Shown here: positions 53,545 through 62,609 of the stretch, piece by piece
Numbering within the stretch: the stretch's first letter is position 1
Layout of the letters: each line of letters starts with the position of its first letter
Source of the DNA: Bradyrhizobium barranii subsp. barranii
GTDB taxonomy: Bacteria > Pseudomonadota > Alphaproteobacteria > Rhizobiales > Xanthobacteraceae
Direction of reading: 5' to 3'
DNA length: 64,000 nt
NCBI RefSeq assembly: GCF_017565645.3
Contig: NZ_CP086136.1
Span: 1,688,001-1,752,000 of the forward strand
The notes under the pieces: model-generated
Database searches by the model: none
The model's input: only the letters and a program-made list of their open reading frames with translations
What the model was told of the DNA's origin: nothing
Program-made: the position numbers and the translations under genes

Positions 53545-53796
53545 CTAGCCGCCGGTCATCGGCGGGAAAAACGCGATCTCGCGGGCGCCCGCGATCGCGG
53601 CGTCCGATTTGACGTGGGCATGATCGATCGCGGTGCGGATCACCTTCGGCCTCTCGAAGGCGTAGGCATAGGCCTCGCTCCGGCCGGACAGCCAGGCGAT
53701 CAGCTCCTCGACGGTGCGCACGGTCGCCGGCGGCTCGATGGTCTCCTCGGCCTTGCCGACGCGCTCGCGCACCCAGGCGAAGTACTTCACCTTCAT
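53545..53796 (-). CDS. moaD: Molybdopterin synthase sulfur carrier subunit MoaD
   Basis: 83 residues, ubiquitin-like beta-grasp protein: MKVKYFAWVRERVGKAEETI, then IAFFPPMTGG with the terminal Gly-Gly that is thiocarboxylated. Overlaps pgsA by 4 bp (ATGA) and precedes moaE by 3 bp, so pgsA-moaD-moaE-prmB read as one transcript. Confidence 0.96.
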   Translation of the reverse strand: MKVKYFAWVRERVGKAEETIEPPATVRTVEELIAWLSGRSEAYAYAFERPKVIRTAIDHAHVKSDAAIAGAREIAFFPPMTGG

Positions 53797-54410
53797 GCCT
53801 CATCCTCCTTGATGAGGTGATGGATGCCGGCGCGGAAATAGTCGTAGCCGGTGTAAATGGTGAGGATCGCCGAGGCCCAGAGCAGCGCCAGCCCGATCAT
53901 CGAGACCACGGGCACCACCTCATCGCCGGCCGGGCCCGCGAGCAGGAAGCCGATGGCGATGAGCTGAACGGTCGTCTTCCACTTCGCAAGCTTTGTCACG
54001 GGAACGCTGACCCGTAACGCGGCGAGATATTCGCGCAGGCCCGAGACCAGGATCTCGCGGCACAGGATCACGATGGCGGCCCACAGCGACCAGCCATGGA
54101 TGATGCCGTCGGCGGCCAGCATCAGCAGGCAGGAGGCGACCAGCAGCTTGTCGGCGATCGGATCGAGCATCCGGCCAAACGCCGATTGCTGATTCCAGAT
54201 CCGCGCGTAATAGCCGTCGAGGTAATCGGTCACTGCTGCCGCGATGAAGATGGCGACCGCGACCCAGCGCAGCCACAGCGGCTGATCCAGAATCGACTGC
54301 GCATAAATGCACCCGACCACGACCGGGATCGCGGCGATCCGGCCATAGGTCAGGATGTTCGGGAGGGACATCGCGCGGCTGGTCGTCCCTCGTGTCGTGG
54401 CGATGTTCAT
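53793..54410 (-). CDS. pgsA: CDP-diacylglycerol-glycerol-3-phosphate 3-phosphatidyltransferase
   Basis: 205 residues from ATG 54410 (GGTAGGACGG upstream); a later ATG at 54371 (MSLPNILTYGRI) is possible. CDP-alcohol phosphotransferase motif D-G-x2-A-R-x8-G-x3-D-x3-D is intact in TDYLDGYYARIWNQQ...FGRMLDPIADKLL. Five or six membrane helices. Makes phosphatidylglycerol phosphate. 96 bp downstream of uvrC on the same strand. Confidence 0.94.
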   Translation of the reverse strand: MNIATTRGTTSRAMSLPNILTYGRIAAIPVVVGCIYAQSILDQPLWLRWVAVAIFIAAAVTDYLDGYYARIWNQQSAFGRMLDPIADKLLVASCLLMLAADGIIHGWSLWAAIVILCREILVSGLREYLAALRVSVPVTKLAKWKTTVQLIAIGFLLAGPAGDEVVPVVSMIGLALLWASAILTIYTGYDYFRAGIHHLIKEDEA

Positions 54411-54506
54411 CCGTCCTACCAATACCGCTCGTGCCTGAAGGTCAACCGTCCCGCTCCCCAAATGAGGTGCAGCATGCGACGACCATATGACCGCGGCCCC
54501 CTTAGT

Positions 54507-56570
54507 TCACCCCGGCTGGGGATGGAAATAGTCGAAAATCCTGCGAGCGCTCTCGGCGCTCACCCCCGGAACCTTGCCGAGATCGGCGATCGAGGCCCGC
54601 TCGATCTCCTTCAGGGTTCCGAAATGGTGCAGCAAGGCACGTTTGCGTGACGGGCCGATGCCCGGAATTTCCTGCAAACCGGCCTCGCGGATGTCCTTCT
54701 TGCGCAGCTTGCGGTGCGAGCCGATGACGAAGCGGTGGGCCTCGTCGCGTAGGCGCTGGATGAAATAAAGCACGGGATCGCGCGGCTCCAGCTTGATTGC
54801 CTCGCGCTCCGGCATGAACAGGGTTTCGCGGCCGGCATCCCGGTCCGGTCCCTTGGCGACCGACATCAGCGACACCTGGGTCAGGCCGAGATTCGTAAAG
54901 ATCTCCCGGACGGCGTTGAGCTGGCCGCGACCGCCGTCGATGATCACGAGGTCGGGCCATTGCGGGAAGTCGTCGTCCTTGGCCTTGCCGGCGGCGTCCT
55001 CGGGCGGATTGATCAGGCGCTTGAAGCGGCGTTCCAGCACCTCTTTCATCATGCCGTAATCGTCGCCCGGCGTGAGCCCTTCCGACTTGATGTTGAACTT
55101 GCGGTACTGGTTCTTCACGAAACCATCGGGGCCGGCGACGATCATGGCGCCGACCGCATTGGTGCCCTGGATGTGGCTGTTGTCGTAGACCTCGATGCGC
55201 TTGGGTGAATGCGGCAGGCTCAGCGTCGTCGCCATGGCGTCGAGCAGCCGGCTCTGCGTCGCGGTGTCCGCGAGCTTGCGGCCGAGCGCCTCGCGCGCGT
55301 TGGTCAGCGCGTGGGCGACCAGCTCCTTCTTCTCGCCGCGCTTCGGCGTGGAGACCTCGATCTTGTGGCCGGCCTTGATCGACAGCGCGTTGGCGAGCAG
55401 CTCGCTCTCCTCGATCTCGTGCGAGAGCAGGATGTTCTTCGGCGGCGGCTTGTCGTCGTAGAACTGGGCGAGGAAGGACCCCAGCACTTCCTCCGGCGGA
55501 TAGGTCTTCTCCGCGCGCGGGAAATAGGCGCGGTTGCCCCAGTTCTGACCGGTGCGGAAGAAGAACACTTCGACGCAAAAGAAACCGCCCTCCTGGTGGA
55601 CCGCGAACACGTCGGCTTCCTCCACCGTGCGCGGATTGATGCCCTGCTGCGACTGGATCGCCGACAGCGCGGCGAGGCGGTCGCGGTAGAGTGCCGCGGT
55701 CTCGAATTCGAGCTCGCCGGAGGCCTTCTCCATCTCGCCGGCAAGCTCCTGCTTCACCGCTTGGCTCTTGCCGGAGAGGAAGTCCGTCGCCTCGCGCACC
55801 AGCGTCGTATAGCCGGGGAAGTCGATCTCGCGAGTGCAGGGGCCGGCGCAGCGGCGGATCTGGTAGAGCAGGCAGGGCCGCGAGCGGCTCTCGAAGAAGG
55901 AATCGGTGCAGGAGCGGATCAGGAACGCGCGCTGCAAGGCGGTGATGGTGCGGTTGACCGCGCCGGCGGAAGCGAACGGGCCGAAATAGCGCCCGGGCCG
56001 GGTCTGCGCGCCGCGGTGCTTGAGGATCTGCGGCGCCCAATGGTCGCCGGTGATCAGGATGTAGGGAAACGACTTGTCGTCGCGCAGCTGCACGTTGAAG
56101 CGCGGCCGGAGCTGCTTGATGAGATTGGCTTCCAGCAGCAGCGCTTCGGTCTCGGTGTTGGTCGAGACGATCTCCACGGTCACCGTGGCTGCGATCATGC
56201 GCAGGATGCGCGCCGGTTGCGGCGCGCTCTGGCGCGCATAGTTCGACAGGCGCTTTTTGACGTTCTTGGCCTTGCCGACATAGAGCACGTCGGCATTGGC
56301 GCTGAGCATGCGATAGACGCCCGGCGAGGTGGGCGCGAGGCGGACCGCGCGCTCGATCGCTTCATGGCCGGTCGCCAGCGGCTCTTCGCCGACCGCGCCG
56401 CTCTCCTCCAGGATGTCAGGCAGCAGCGCGTCGTCCTCGTCCTCGCCAGCGGTGGTGGCGGGATCGAGGTCCGGCGGCGCCAGGCTCTCCGGCGGGGCGT
56501 CGGCCGTCGTGCCGCGCGGAGATTTGCGCGCGCGTGCGTCGTCCGGATTGTCGGTGGAATCGTGAGCCAT
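54507..56570 (-). CDS. uvrC: Excinuclease ABC subunit C
   Basis: 687 residues, slightly long owing to a 65-residue acidic, Pro-rich N-terminal extension. GIY-YIG nuclease [20 protein letters not shown] near 76-97, UVR motif near 270, the central UvrC region ([35 protein letters not shown]) with catalytic Asp, and C-terminal helix-hairpin-helix ([33 protein letters not shown]). Makes both incisions in nucleotide-excision repair. Confidence 0.97.
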   Translation of the reverse strand: MAHDSTDNPDDARARKSPRGTTADAPPESLAPPDLDPATTAGEDEDDALLPDILEESGAVGEEPLATGHEAIERAVRLAPTSPGVYRMLSANADVLYVGKAKNVKKRLSNYARQSAPQPARILRMIAATVTVEIVSTNTETEALLLEANLIKQLRPRFNVQLRDDKSFPYILITGDHWAPQILKHRGAQTRPGRYFGPFASAGAVNRTITALQRAFLIRSCTDSFFESRSRPCLLYQIRRCAGPCTREIDFPGYTTLVREATDFLSGKSQAVKQELAGEMEKASGELEFETAALYRDRLAALSAIQSQQGINPRTVEEADVFAVHQEGGFFCVEVFFFRTGQNWGNRAYFPRAEKTYPPEEVLGSFLAQFYDDKPPPKNILLSHEIEESELLANALSIKAGHKIEVSTPKRGEKKELVAHALTNAREALGRKLADTATQSRLLDAMATTLSLPHSPKRIEVYDNSHIQGTNAVGAMIVAGPDGFVKNQYRKFNIKSEGLTPGDDYGMMKEVLERRFKRLINPPEDAAGKAKDDDFPQWPDLVIIDGGRGQLNAVREIFTNLGLTQVSLMSVAKGPDRDAGRETLFMPEREAIKLEPRDPVLYFIQRLRDEAHRFVIGSHRKLRKKDIREAGLQEIPGIGPSRKRALLHHFGTLKEIERASIADLGKVPGVSAESARRIFDYFHPQPG

Positions 56571-56819
56571 GATGCGAATTTAAGCGCTGGGGGTGCCGAT
56601 TTGAAGTTCCAGCCTTGCGGCACACACAGGATGGCGGCGCGGTTCCGGGTAACACTTGCTTAAGCCTGTTAAGAGCGTGGTAACCCGGCTTAACAGGCCT
56701 TTAACTTAAAACTCTCGATAAATCTTACGCGAAAAAGAGGAGGTTCCGTAACCATGCGATTTTGCCTTGCGCGGCGGCGCAGGCATCGCGGGGGGCGGCC
56801 GTTGCGTTGGAGAGTACCG

Positions 56820-57443
56820 ATGAGGGGGTTCGTTGTAGGCGCAGCCGTGTTGGTTGCAGCCGGCTGGACAGCTTCGGCAGAGGCCGCCGATCTCAATTAC
56901 GGGCAGGGTGCGCCCTACACCGTCAATCAGCCGCTCAATGCCTATAGTTGGGCCGGTCCGTATCTCGGTGCCAATCTCGGCTATGAGTGGGGCTCGGTGA
57001 GTAACTCGCCCGTCAAGCCCTCCGGTTTCGTCGGCGGTGTACAGGCCGGCTACAATTTCCAGAACGGTCCATGGGTGTTCGGCGTCGAGGGCGATATCCA
57101 GGCCGCGGGCGCTGATGACACCTTCGCGCCGTGGAAGTTCTCCAACCCCTGGTTCGGCACGCTGCGCGGCCGTGCGGGCTATGCCTTCAGCAACGTGCTG
57201 TTCTACGGCACCGCCGGCCTCGCCTTCGGCGAACTGCGCGCGCAGACATTCGGCTGGACGGAGTCGCACACCACCGCAGGCTGGACCATCGGTGCCGGCG
57301 CGGAAGTCGGCTTCGCGCCGAACTGGAGCGCCAAGCTCGAATATCTCTACATCGATCTGTCGACGAGCCAGTTCGCAATTACCGGCGTGTCAAACGGCTA
57401 TAGCGCCAGCGTTGTGCGCGCAGGCGTGAACTATCACTTCTGA
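56820..57443 (+). CDS. Outer-membrane beta-barrel protein (Omp25/31-like porin family)
   Basis: 207 residues from ATG 56820 (GGAG 8 bp upstream), signal peptide to ASAEA. A second start at 56754 has an even stronger GGAGGTT site and would add 22 Arg-rich residues before the signal peptide. Eight-stranded barrel pattern: WAGPYLGANLGYEWG, GFVGGVQAGYNFQNGPWVFG, FGTLRGRAGYAFSNVLFYGT, FAPNWSAKLEYLYIDL and a C-terminal VRAGVNYHF ending in Phe. Typical of the rhizobial porin-family proteins. Followed by a strong terminator. Confidence 0.92.
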   Translation: MRGFVVGAAVLVAAGWTASAEAADLNYGQGAPYTVNQPLNAYSWAGPYLGANLGYEWGSVSNSPVKPSGFVGGVQAGYNFQNGPWVFGVEGDIQAAGADDTFAPWKFSNPWFGTLRGRAGYAFSNVLFYGTAGLAFGELRAQTFGWTESHTTAGWTIGAGAEVGFAPNWSAKLEYLYIDLSTSQFAITGVSNGYSASVVRAGVNYHF

Positions 57444-57474
57444 TAGTTGAAGAAGAAAATACCGGACAACAGCC

Positions 57475-57503
57475 TCCCGGCCGCTCGCGGCCGGGATTTT
57501 TTT
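57475..57503 (+). terminator. Factor-independent terminator
   Basis: Nine-bp stem TCCCGGCCG / CGGCCGGGA with a CTCG tetraloop, then seven T. It lies 31 bp after the outer-membrane protein gene and before the convergent cold-shock gene. Confidence 0.93.
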
Positions 57504-57528
57504 CGCCAGGTGTTCGCTCGAAAACGCT

Positions 57529-57744
57529 CTAGGAGACGATGACCAAATTGACTGCCTTTGGTCCCTTCCCCTTCTTGTCCGGCTCGACTTCAAAAGTAAT
57601 GCGCTGTCCTTCGGCGAGATCTTTCAGTCCCGCCCGCTCCACAGCAGTAATGTGCACGAAGACGTCGCGCCCGCCGTCGTCGGGCTTGATGAAACCGTAG
57701 CCGCGCTCGCCGTTAAAAAACTTGACCGTTCCCGTCATGGCCAT
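57529..57744 (-). CDS. Cold-shock protein (CspA family)
   Basis: 71 residues from ATG 57744 (MAMTGTVKFFNGERGYGFIK); GGGGGAG lies upstream. Single OB-fold with RNP1 (YGFI) and RNP2 (VFVHI) in GGRDVFVHITAVERAG. Binds single-stranded RNA and unfolds structures. The 254 bp upstream up to rlmJ hold no gene and include the long untranslated leader usual for csp genes; TTTCGGTCC/GGACC pairing near 57850 may be part of it. Confidence 0.95.
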   Translation of the reverse strand: MAMTGTVKFFNGERGYGFIKPDDGGRDVFVHITAVERAGLKDLAEGQRITFEVEPDKKGKGPKAVNLVIVS

Positions 57745-57998
57745 CGGGAAACTCCCCCTCATTGCTCCTCCGTCGCGACGCAGACTCACGTCACGACATG
57801 ACCGGGCCTTACGAAGCCCGGGAGCTGGCCATCCTTGGGCGGACCTTTCTTTCGGTCCGATCGGATCTTTCTTAGGCCTTCACTCCGCCGCAACCATTCG
57901 CGGAAGCGGAACGTAAAGCCAGTCACGGAAACAGCATAATACGGTTCTCTGCAGATTGACTACCGCTCCTGCATCTTTTTCCCAAGAATGCCGGTGTG

Positions 57999-58859
57999 TT
58001 ACGGCCTCGGCACCTCTAATCGGAATCTGGCAGCTCCGCCCTGTCCGAGCGGTATCTCCAGCTCGGGCAGGATCGTCTTGAGCTCGCCATGCAGCGTGTA
58101 CGGCGGATTGACGATCAACAATCCGGCGGAGGTGAGGGCGGCGCCATCAAGCTGCGGCGCGACACTGAATTCGAGACGCAGACATTTTCCTGGTGGTTTT
58201 GCTGCGGCTGCGAGCCGCGCCACTGATTGCACCAGCGTGTCGGTGGCGCGCCGGCTCTTGGCGGGATACCAGATTACATAGATACCGGTCGGCCATTTCA
58301 CGAAAGCCGCCGAGAAGGCGTCGCCGAGCTTTTCGAACTCGTCTTTCGCCTCGAACGGCGGGTCGATCAGCACGAGCCCGCGCCGTTCCTTCGGTGGCAC
58401 GAAGGCCGGCAGCGCGACCCAGCCGTCGAGATCGACCACGCGCGCCTGTTCGTCGCGGCGCAGCACACCGATCAGCGCCTTGCGCGCCTTCGGCTCGAGC
58501 TCGCAGGCAACGAGGCGGTCCTGCGGCCGCAGCAGGCCGCGCGTGATCAGCGGCGATCCCGGATAGGTCTTGAGCTCGCCCTTCGGATTGTAGGCGCGAA
58601 CGATGTCGAGATAGGGCTTGGCCAGCGCCACGGCGTCGTTCGACAGGCGCGCCTGCATCAGCCGCGCGATGCCGGTCAGCCATTCGCCGCTGCGGCGCGC
58701 CTCGTCGCTTTCGAGATCATAGAGGCCGGCGCCGGCATGGGTGTCGATGACACGGAATGCGCCCGGCTTGTCCTGAAGGTAGGTAATGATGCGCGCGAGC
58801 ACGATGTGCTTGATGACATCGGCGAAGTTTCCGGCGTGGAAGGCGTGACGGTAGTTCAT
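57999..58859 (-). CDS. rlmJ: 23S rRNA (adenine-2030-N6)-methyltransferase RlmJ
   Basis: 286 residues. Opening MNYRHAFHAGNFADVIKHIV is the RlmJ signature; SAM and target elements DTHAGAGLYDL near 40 and the catalytic VLIDPPFEAKDEF near 165. Methylates A2030 of 23S rRNA. The IS630 element begins 124 bp upstream of its start, so its promoter, if between 58860 and 58983, is intact. Confidence 0.94.
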   Translation of the reverse strand: MNYRHAFHAGNFADVIKHIVLARIITYLQDKPGAFRVIDTHAGAGLYDLESDEARRSGEWLTGIARLMQARLSNDAVALAKPYLDIVRAYNPKGELKTYPGSPLITRGLLRPQDRLVACELEPKARKALIGVLRRDEQARVVDLDGWVALPAFVPPKERRGLVLIDPPFEAKDEFEKLGDAFSAAFVKWPTGIYVIWYPAKSRRATDTLVQSVARLAAAAKPPGKCLRLEFSVAPQLDGAALTSAGLLIVNPPYTLHGELKTILPELEIPLGQGGAARFRLEVPRP

Positions 58860-58983
58860 GAGACAGGACTACGCTACGTCTCGGCTTGAGCAAAGCGGCA
58901 TGCGCGTCTGTGCCGGCATGGACCCCGATTCTGCAGCGCACCGCCGAACCGGCGCTGCGTCCGGGGCACAAACACTTGGACTA

Positions 58984-60101
58984 GTACCCGGAATCAGAGC
59001 TGAGTGATACGGCGGCCTTTGAAACGGCGTTGACGGACCTTTTTCTTGGTCCAGACGAAGGGCTCGGCTCTGTCGTTGTATGCGTTGACGTAGGCATCGA
59101 TGTGTTCCTGAAGCTGCTTGAGGCTCGTGAAGGAGGTGCCGCTGAGCGACTGCCCCTGCAAGATGGAAAACCATACTTCGACCTGATTGAGCCATGACGC
59201 ACTTGTCGGCGTGAAATGAAATTGCACGTTGGGGTGGGCCTTGAGCCAGTCCTCGTTCTTTTTATGGGTGTTGAGGTTGTCGAGGATGACGTGAAGCTTG
59301 CGGTTCGGAAAAGCCGCGGTGACGCTGTTCATGAAATCGAGAAACTCGACGCGGCGCCGGCGTTTTGAATTGGTCGCGATGATCTTTCCGGTGGCGACTT
59401 CGAGCGCCGCAAACAATGTTGTGGTGCCATGCCGCTTGTAATCGTGGCTTTGGCCGGTTAAGGCGCGGCCATTGGGCAACTTCAGATAACCCTGCGCTCG
59501 CTCCAAAGCCTGGATCGAGGGCTTCTCGTCCACGCACAGCACAATGGCCTTCGCCGGCGGCGCGACATAGAGGCCGACAACATCGGCGGCTTTGGCCGTA
59601 AAGTTCGGGTCGTTGCTCTCGCACCAGGACTTGCGAGCCACCAGGTCAATCTTGTGGCTGCGCAGGAACCGCCAGACATATTGGACATCGACATCGCCCA
59701 GCGCCTCGGCCAGCAGGGGGCCGGTCCAGCGCGCAAACCCTTGCGGTGGCGGCTTATCCAGCAGCTTCAGAATCCGCTTGTCGGTCGTCTTCGTATAGAT
59801 CGGCTGCTTGCCAGGCCGCGGCTTGTCTTGCAGCCCTTCAAGGCCATGGTCGGCATAGCGATGCCGCCAAAGGCTGACAATCCGCGGCTGGACCCCAACT
59901 TCCTTGGCGATCGACCGGGTGCTGCGCCCATCCGCCGCCAACAGAACTATCCGCGCCCGCTTCAAATCGCGCTGCAACGTCACCGGTGAGCGACAGCACG
60001 CCTCAAGCACCTTGCGATCTTTCCTCGAAAGGTGGACTTCTCTTGCTTCGGGTATCATCCCGACCTTGAATCACGACTCACGTTCCAAGAAAAGTGGGTA
60101 C
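58984..60101. mobile_element. IS630-family insertion sequence, complete
   Basis: About 1118 bp. Ends GTACCC (58984) and GGGTAC (60101) are inverted and are flanked by TA on both sides (58982-58983, 60102-60103), the TA target duplication of IS630/Tc1-type elements; a wider palindrome CTAGTACCC/GGGTACTAG results. Beyond the first six bases the ends match only in part: the left end appears to lack about 9 bp after GTACCC relative to the right end. One transposase gene fills the element. Target was the stop codon of the ribonuclease T2 gene. Confidence 0.9.
58994..60058 (-). CDS. IS630-family transposase
   Basis: 354 residues. N-terminal helix-turn-helix (STRSIAKEVGVQPRIVSLWR, about 46-65), helix-turn-helix_29-like spacer, then the DDE catalytic core with Asp177 (LCVDEKPSIQAL), Asp260 (HVILDNLNTH) and Glu294 (WLNQVEVWFS). 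Full length, no frameshift or internal stop; the element should be competent if both ends are functional. Stop is 10 bp inside the left end. Confidence 0.95.
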   Translation of the reverse strand: MIPEAREVHLSRKDRKVLEACCRSPVTLQRDLKRARIVLLAADGRSTRSIAKEVGVQPRIVSLWRHRYADHGLEGLQDKPRPGKQPIYTKTTDKRILKLLDKPPPQGFARWTGPLLAEALGDVDVQYVWRFLRSHKIDLVARKSWCESNDPNFTAKAADVVGLYVAPPAKAIVLCVDEKPSIQALERAQGYLKLPNGRALTGQSHDYKRHGTTTLFAALEVATGKIIATNSKRRRRVEFLDFMNSVTAAFPNRKLHVILDNLNTHKKNEDWLKAHPNVQFHFTPTSASWLNQVEVWFSILQGQSLSGTSFTSLKQLQEHIDAYVNAYNDRAEPFVWTKKKVRQRRFKGRRITQL

Positions 60102-60817
60102 TAGCCACCTCTGATCGGCGGCATCGTCACCTGGTCGCGGCGGCAGGCGCGGCGCTCGATCTCCTCGCAGGCCCGGAATTGCAGGTCCTTGCTGAGGCAG
60201 ATGCGGACCTCGGAGAGCCGGGTCCGATTGCAGGTGACCGAGATGGCCGCGTTGCTCAGGCCCGCATTGGCCTTGATGAAGGCTTCCTCCACCTCGCCCG
60301 GCGCCACGGTCTTGGCCTGCGACAGTTCGAGATATTCCGCGGGGATCTTGATCGCGGCGCGCGCCTTTCGGATCGTCTCGAAATAATTGCGGCTGTCGAG
60401 CCCCGAGCAGGTGCCGTGCTTGTCCCACTCGTTGAAGATCAGCCCCGGCGCCGGCATCAAATCGAGCATCGAAGAGACGATGTTGCGGTTCAGGCGTGGC
60501 GACGGCCGCTGGCAATATTCGGGGAAGCCATTCTCATATTGCGGCCACAGCCCGTGCACCACGAACGCGTAGGGCCGCCCGCTGCACTGCATCTGCGAGC
60601 GACCGCCGCCGCCGCGGTTGCGCTCGGACGCCTCCTCGCAGAACGAGGGCGACCATGACAGCGACAGCACATAGAAGTCGAATTCGCCGGGCGCGTTCTG
60701 CCGTTTGTCCTGGGCCTTCGCGCCGCCCGGCAGCGCGACCAGCCCGGCGGCCAGAACCAGAGGAAGGGTCAGTGAGATCACGAGACGGGTGAACGAATGC
60801 AATCTAAAATGAAACAT
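60101..60817 (-). CDS. Ribonuclease T2-family secreted nuclease
   Basis: 238 residues from ATG 60817 (GAGGGG upstream; a TTG at 60832 is less likely). Signal peptide MFHFRLHSFTRLVISLTLPL to AKAQ. Both catalytic segments are present: CAS I in YAFVVHGLWPQ and CAS II in FNEWDKHGTC; Cys residues are placed for disulfides. Cleaves RNA in the periplasm or outside. Its TAG stop is shared with the TA target of the IS element, and the pre-insertion sequence also reads TAG, so the protein is unchanged but its downstream sequence is new. Confidence 0.92.
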   Translation of the reverse strand: MFHFRLHSFTRLVISLTLPLVLAAGLVALPGGAKAQDKRQNAPGEFDFYVLSLSWSPSFCEEASERNRGGGGRSQMQCSGRPYAFVVHGLWPQYENGFPEYCQRPSPRLNRNIVSSMLDLMPAPGLIFNEWDKHGTCSGLDSRNYFETIRKARAAIKIPAEYLELSQAKTVAPGEVEEAFIKANAGLSNAAISVTCNRTRLSEVRICLSKDLQFRACEEIERRACRRDQVTMPPIRGG

Positions 60818-60939
60818 GGCGACGCCCCTCAACTAGACTGTGCAATCAGCCTAGCAGGCAACAAGAACATTTCAAGAACAAAATTCGGGCCGGCCCGCTG
60901 GGCGCCTGATCAGTCCGATTCAGGCCTTTCGATCGAGGC

Positions 60940-61401
60940 TCAGGGCCTGGCGGCGCGGCAGGACGGATTGTAGGCCCAGTTGCGGTCAAGCCCGACCACG
61001 CACCATTCCACACCATTGCCGTAGCCGGAGAAGCCGCCATCCTCGATGATCGAGAAATGCACCTTGCGCACCTTGCCGTCATTGAGCATGGCGTCGCCGG
61101 TGCAATAGCGGCGCGGAATGTTGTCGGACTGCCAGGGCCGGAACGCGATCTCGTGAACGGCGGCGAAGCCGGTGATCTTCAACGAGGAATTCCAGAACGA
61201 GCTTTCCTTCTCCCAGAACTGGGTGGCGATGGTCGGCAGCGCCCTCTCGCAATCGACGACGGCGCCGTCATAGCGCGGCCCGTTCAGCCAGAAGTTCAGC
61301 TCCAGCGGATTGGCAGCCCTGGCCTCACCGAGCGACAGCGCTCCGAACATGAGGCCAAGCAAGGTGGCAAAGCGGAGCGATTTCAGGGGGAGGGCGCGCA
61401 T
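60940..61401 (-). CDS. Secreted hypothetical protein
   Basis: 153 residues from ATG 61401 (an ATG two codons upstream is also possible). Signal peptide MRALPLKSLRFATLLGLMFG to EARA. Mature part has conserved-looking aromatic and Cys positions: VDCERALPTIATQFWEKESS, YCTGDAMLNDG and WCVVGLDRNWAYNPSCRA, consistent with a small disulfide-bonded periplasmic domain. No named family recognised. Same strand as ribonuclease T2, 122 bp upstream of it. Confidence 0.68.
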   Translation of the reverse strand: MRALPLKSLRFATLLGLMFGALSLGEARAANPLELNFWLNGPRYDGAVVDCERALPTIATQFWEKESSFWNSSLKITGFAAVHEIAFRPWQSDNIPRRYCTGDAMLNDGKVRKVHFSIIEDGGFSGYGNGVEWCVVGLDRNWAYNPSCRAARP

Positions 61402-61584
61402 GGGCAATCCGGACAGCTGGGTCTTGCGAAGGATGGACGGTGCCGCGAAGGCCGGGGCAGGTCAAGTGCAGCGCGGCAACACTTGGCCAAGAGTTGACCC
61501 CAACCTCGCAGCCGGCGGGGCATCAGTTCTTTTCATGGACCTCCCGGCACCGTAAACTGGCGCCAACCAATTGGAGTGACGGGA

Positions 61585-61878
61585 ATGCGAATCATTGCGG
61601 CCGCGGGCTTTCTTGCCCTGGGTATGATGGCCAGCCAGTCGGCACGCGCCGATCTCCTTCCGGTGCCTCCGTTCAAGGGCAACGACACCGGCGGCATCAT
61701 CGCTTATTCGCTGGCGACCCAGGCGGATGCGCGGCAGGTCGCGGTCGATCACTGCGCGCGCTACGGCAAGGTCGTGAAATTCCTCGCGGTGCAGGCCTTT
61801 GAGGGCGGCTACATCTCGTTCTCCTGCCGTTGGGTGCCCTATGGCGCTGCCCAACAGCCGATCCGCACGCTGTACTGA
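61585..61878 (+). CDS. Small secreted hypothetical protein
   Basis: 97 residues from ATG 61585 (GGAG 8 bp upstream; a GTG at 61576 is also in frame). Signal peptide MRIIAAAGFLALGMMASQSA to RA. Mature domain: GNDTGGIIAYSLATQADARQ, DHCARYGKVVKFLAV and YISFSCRWVPYG, with two Cys that could pair. 30 bp before the DUF3617 gene, probably one transcript of two secreted proteins. Confidence 0.72.
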   Translation: MRIIAAAGFLALGMMASQSARADLLPVPPFKGNDTGGIIAYSLATQADARQVAVDHCARYGKVVKFLAVQAFEGGYISFSCRWVPYGAAQQPIRTLY

Positions 61879-61908
61879 GGCGCTTTCGGAACGTTGGGAG
61901 CTTCCCAC

Positions 61909-62439
61909 ATGACGCGCAAGCTCGCTTTGCTCGGCTCGGCCCTTTGTCTTGTGGTGTCGGCAGGCAGCGCCGGCGCTGACGATCTGCCGGTGCGCAAGGC
62001 CGGTCTCTGGGAAATGAAGATGGTCAGGACCGGCACGCCCATGCCGGAGATGACCATGCAGCACTGCACCGACGAGACCGTCGACAAGGAGATGAACAAC
62101 AACGTCTCCCCGATGGCCAAGCAGATCTGCGCCAAGCAGGACATCAAGAAGACCGCGACCGGCTATGTCAGTGATTCCGAGTGCAACGTCGCCGGCATCA
62201 GCACGACCTCGCATGCCGAGATCACCGGCGATTTCAACTCGGCCTATACGGTGAAGACCTCGTCGCATGCGCAAGGCGGCGCCGCCGGCGCAGCAGGCCG
62301 CGACACCACGATGCAGCTCGAAGCCAAGTGGCTGGGGGCCTGCAAGCCCGACCAGAAGCCCGGCGACATCGTGATGCCCGGCGGCTTCAAGATGAACGTG
62401 CGCGACATGGACAAGTTGAAGGCGTTGCTGCCGAAGTAG
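61909..62439 (+). CDS. DUF3617 family secreted protein
   Basis: 176 residues from ATG 61909 (GGGAGCTTCCCAC upstream). Signal peptide to GSAGA. DUF3617 pattern: VRKAGLWEMKMVRTGTPMPE, HCTDETVDKEMNN, CAKQDIKKTATGYVSDSEC and TTSHAEITGDFNSAYTVKT, ending with CKPDQKPGDIVMPGG. Predicted beta-rich, lipocalin-like periplasmic protein with several Cys; function unassigned. Confidence 0.83.
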   Translation: MTRKLALLGSALCLVVSAGSAGADDLPVRKAGLWEMKMVRTGTPMPEMTMQHCTDETVDKEMNNNVSPMAKQICAKQDIKKTATGYVSDSECNVAGISTTSHAEITGDFNSAYTVKTSSHAQGGAAGAAGRDTTMQLEAKWLGACKPDQKPGDIVMPGGFKMNVRDMDKLKALLPK

Positions 62440-62445
62440 GTTTGT

Positions 62446-62603
62446 CTTCCCCTCTCCCCTTGTGGGAGAGGGTGTCTCGCCGCGTAGCGGCGAGACGGGT
62501 GAGGGGTATCTCTCCGCGCGTGACTCTCTTACTTCTGAATTCGAGGAAACAACCCCTCATCCGGCGCTTCGCGCCACCTTCTCCCACAAGGGGAGAAGGG
62601 AAG
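62446..62603. repeat. CCCTCTCCCCTTGTGGGAGA palindromic repeat
   Basis: Left arm CCCCTCTCCCCTTGTGGGAG with AGGGTG, right arm CACCTTCTCCCACAAGGGGA; inner hairpin TCTCGCCGCGTAGCGGCGAGA; GTGAGGGGT / ACCCCTCAT also pair. Spans the whole junction between the convergent DUF3617 and histidine-kinase genes. The class is frequent in Rhizobiales (recall). Confidence 0.9.
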
Positions 62604-62609
62604 AGCCGC

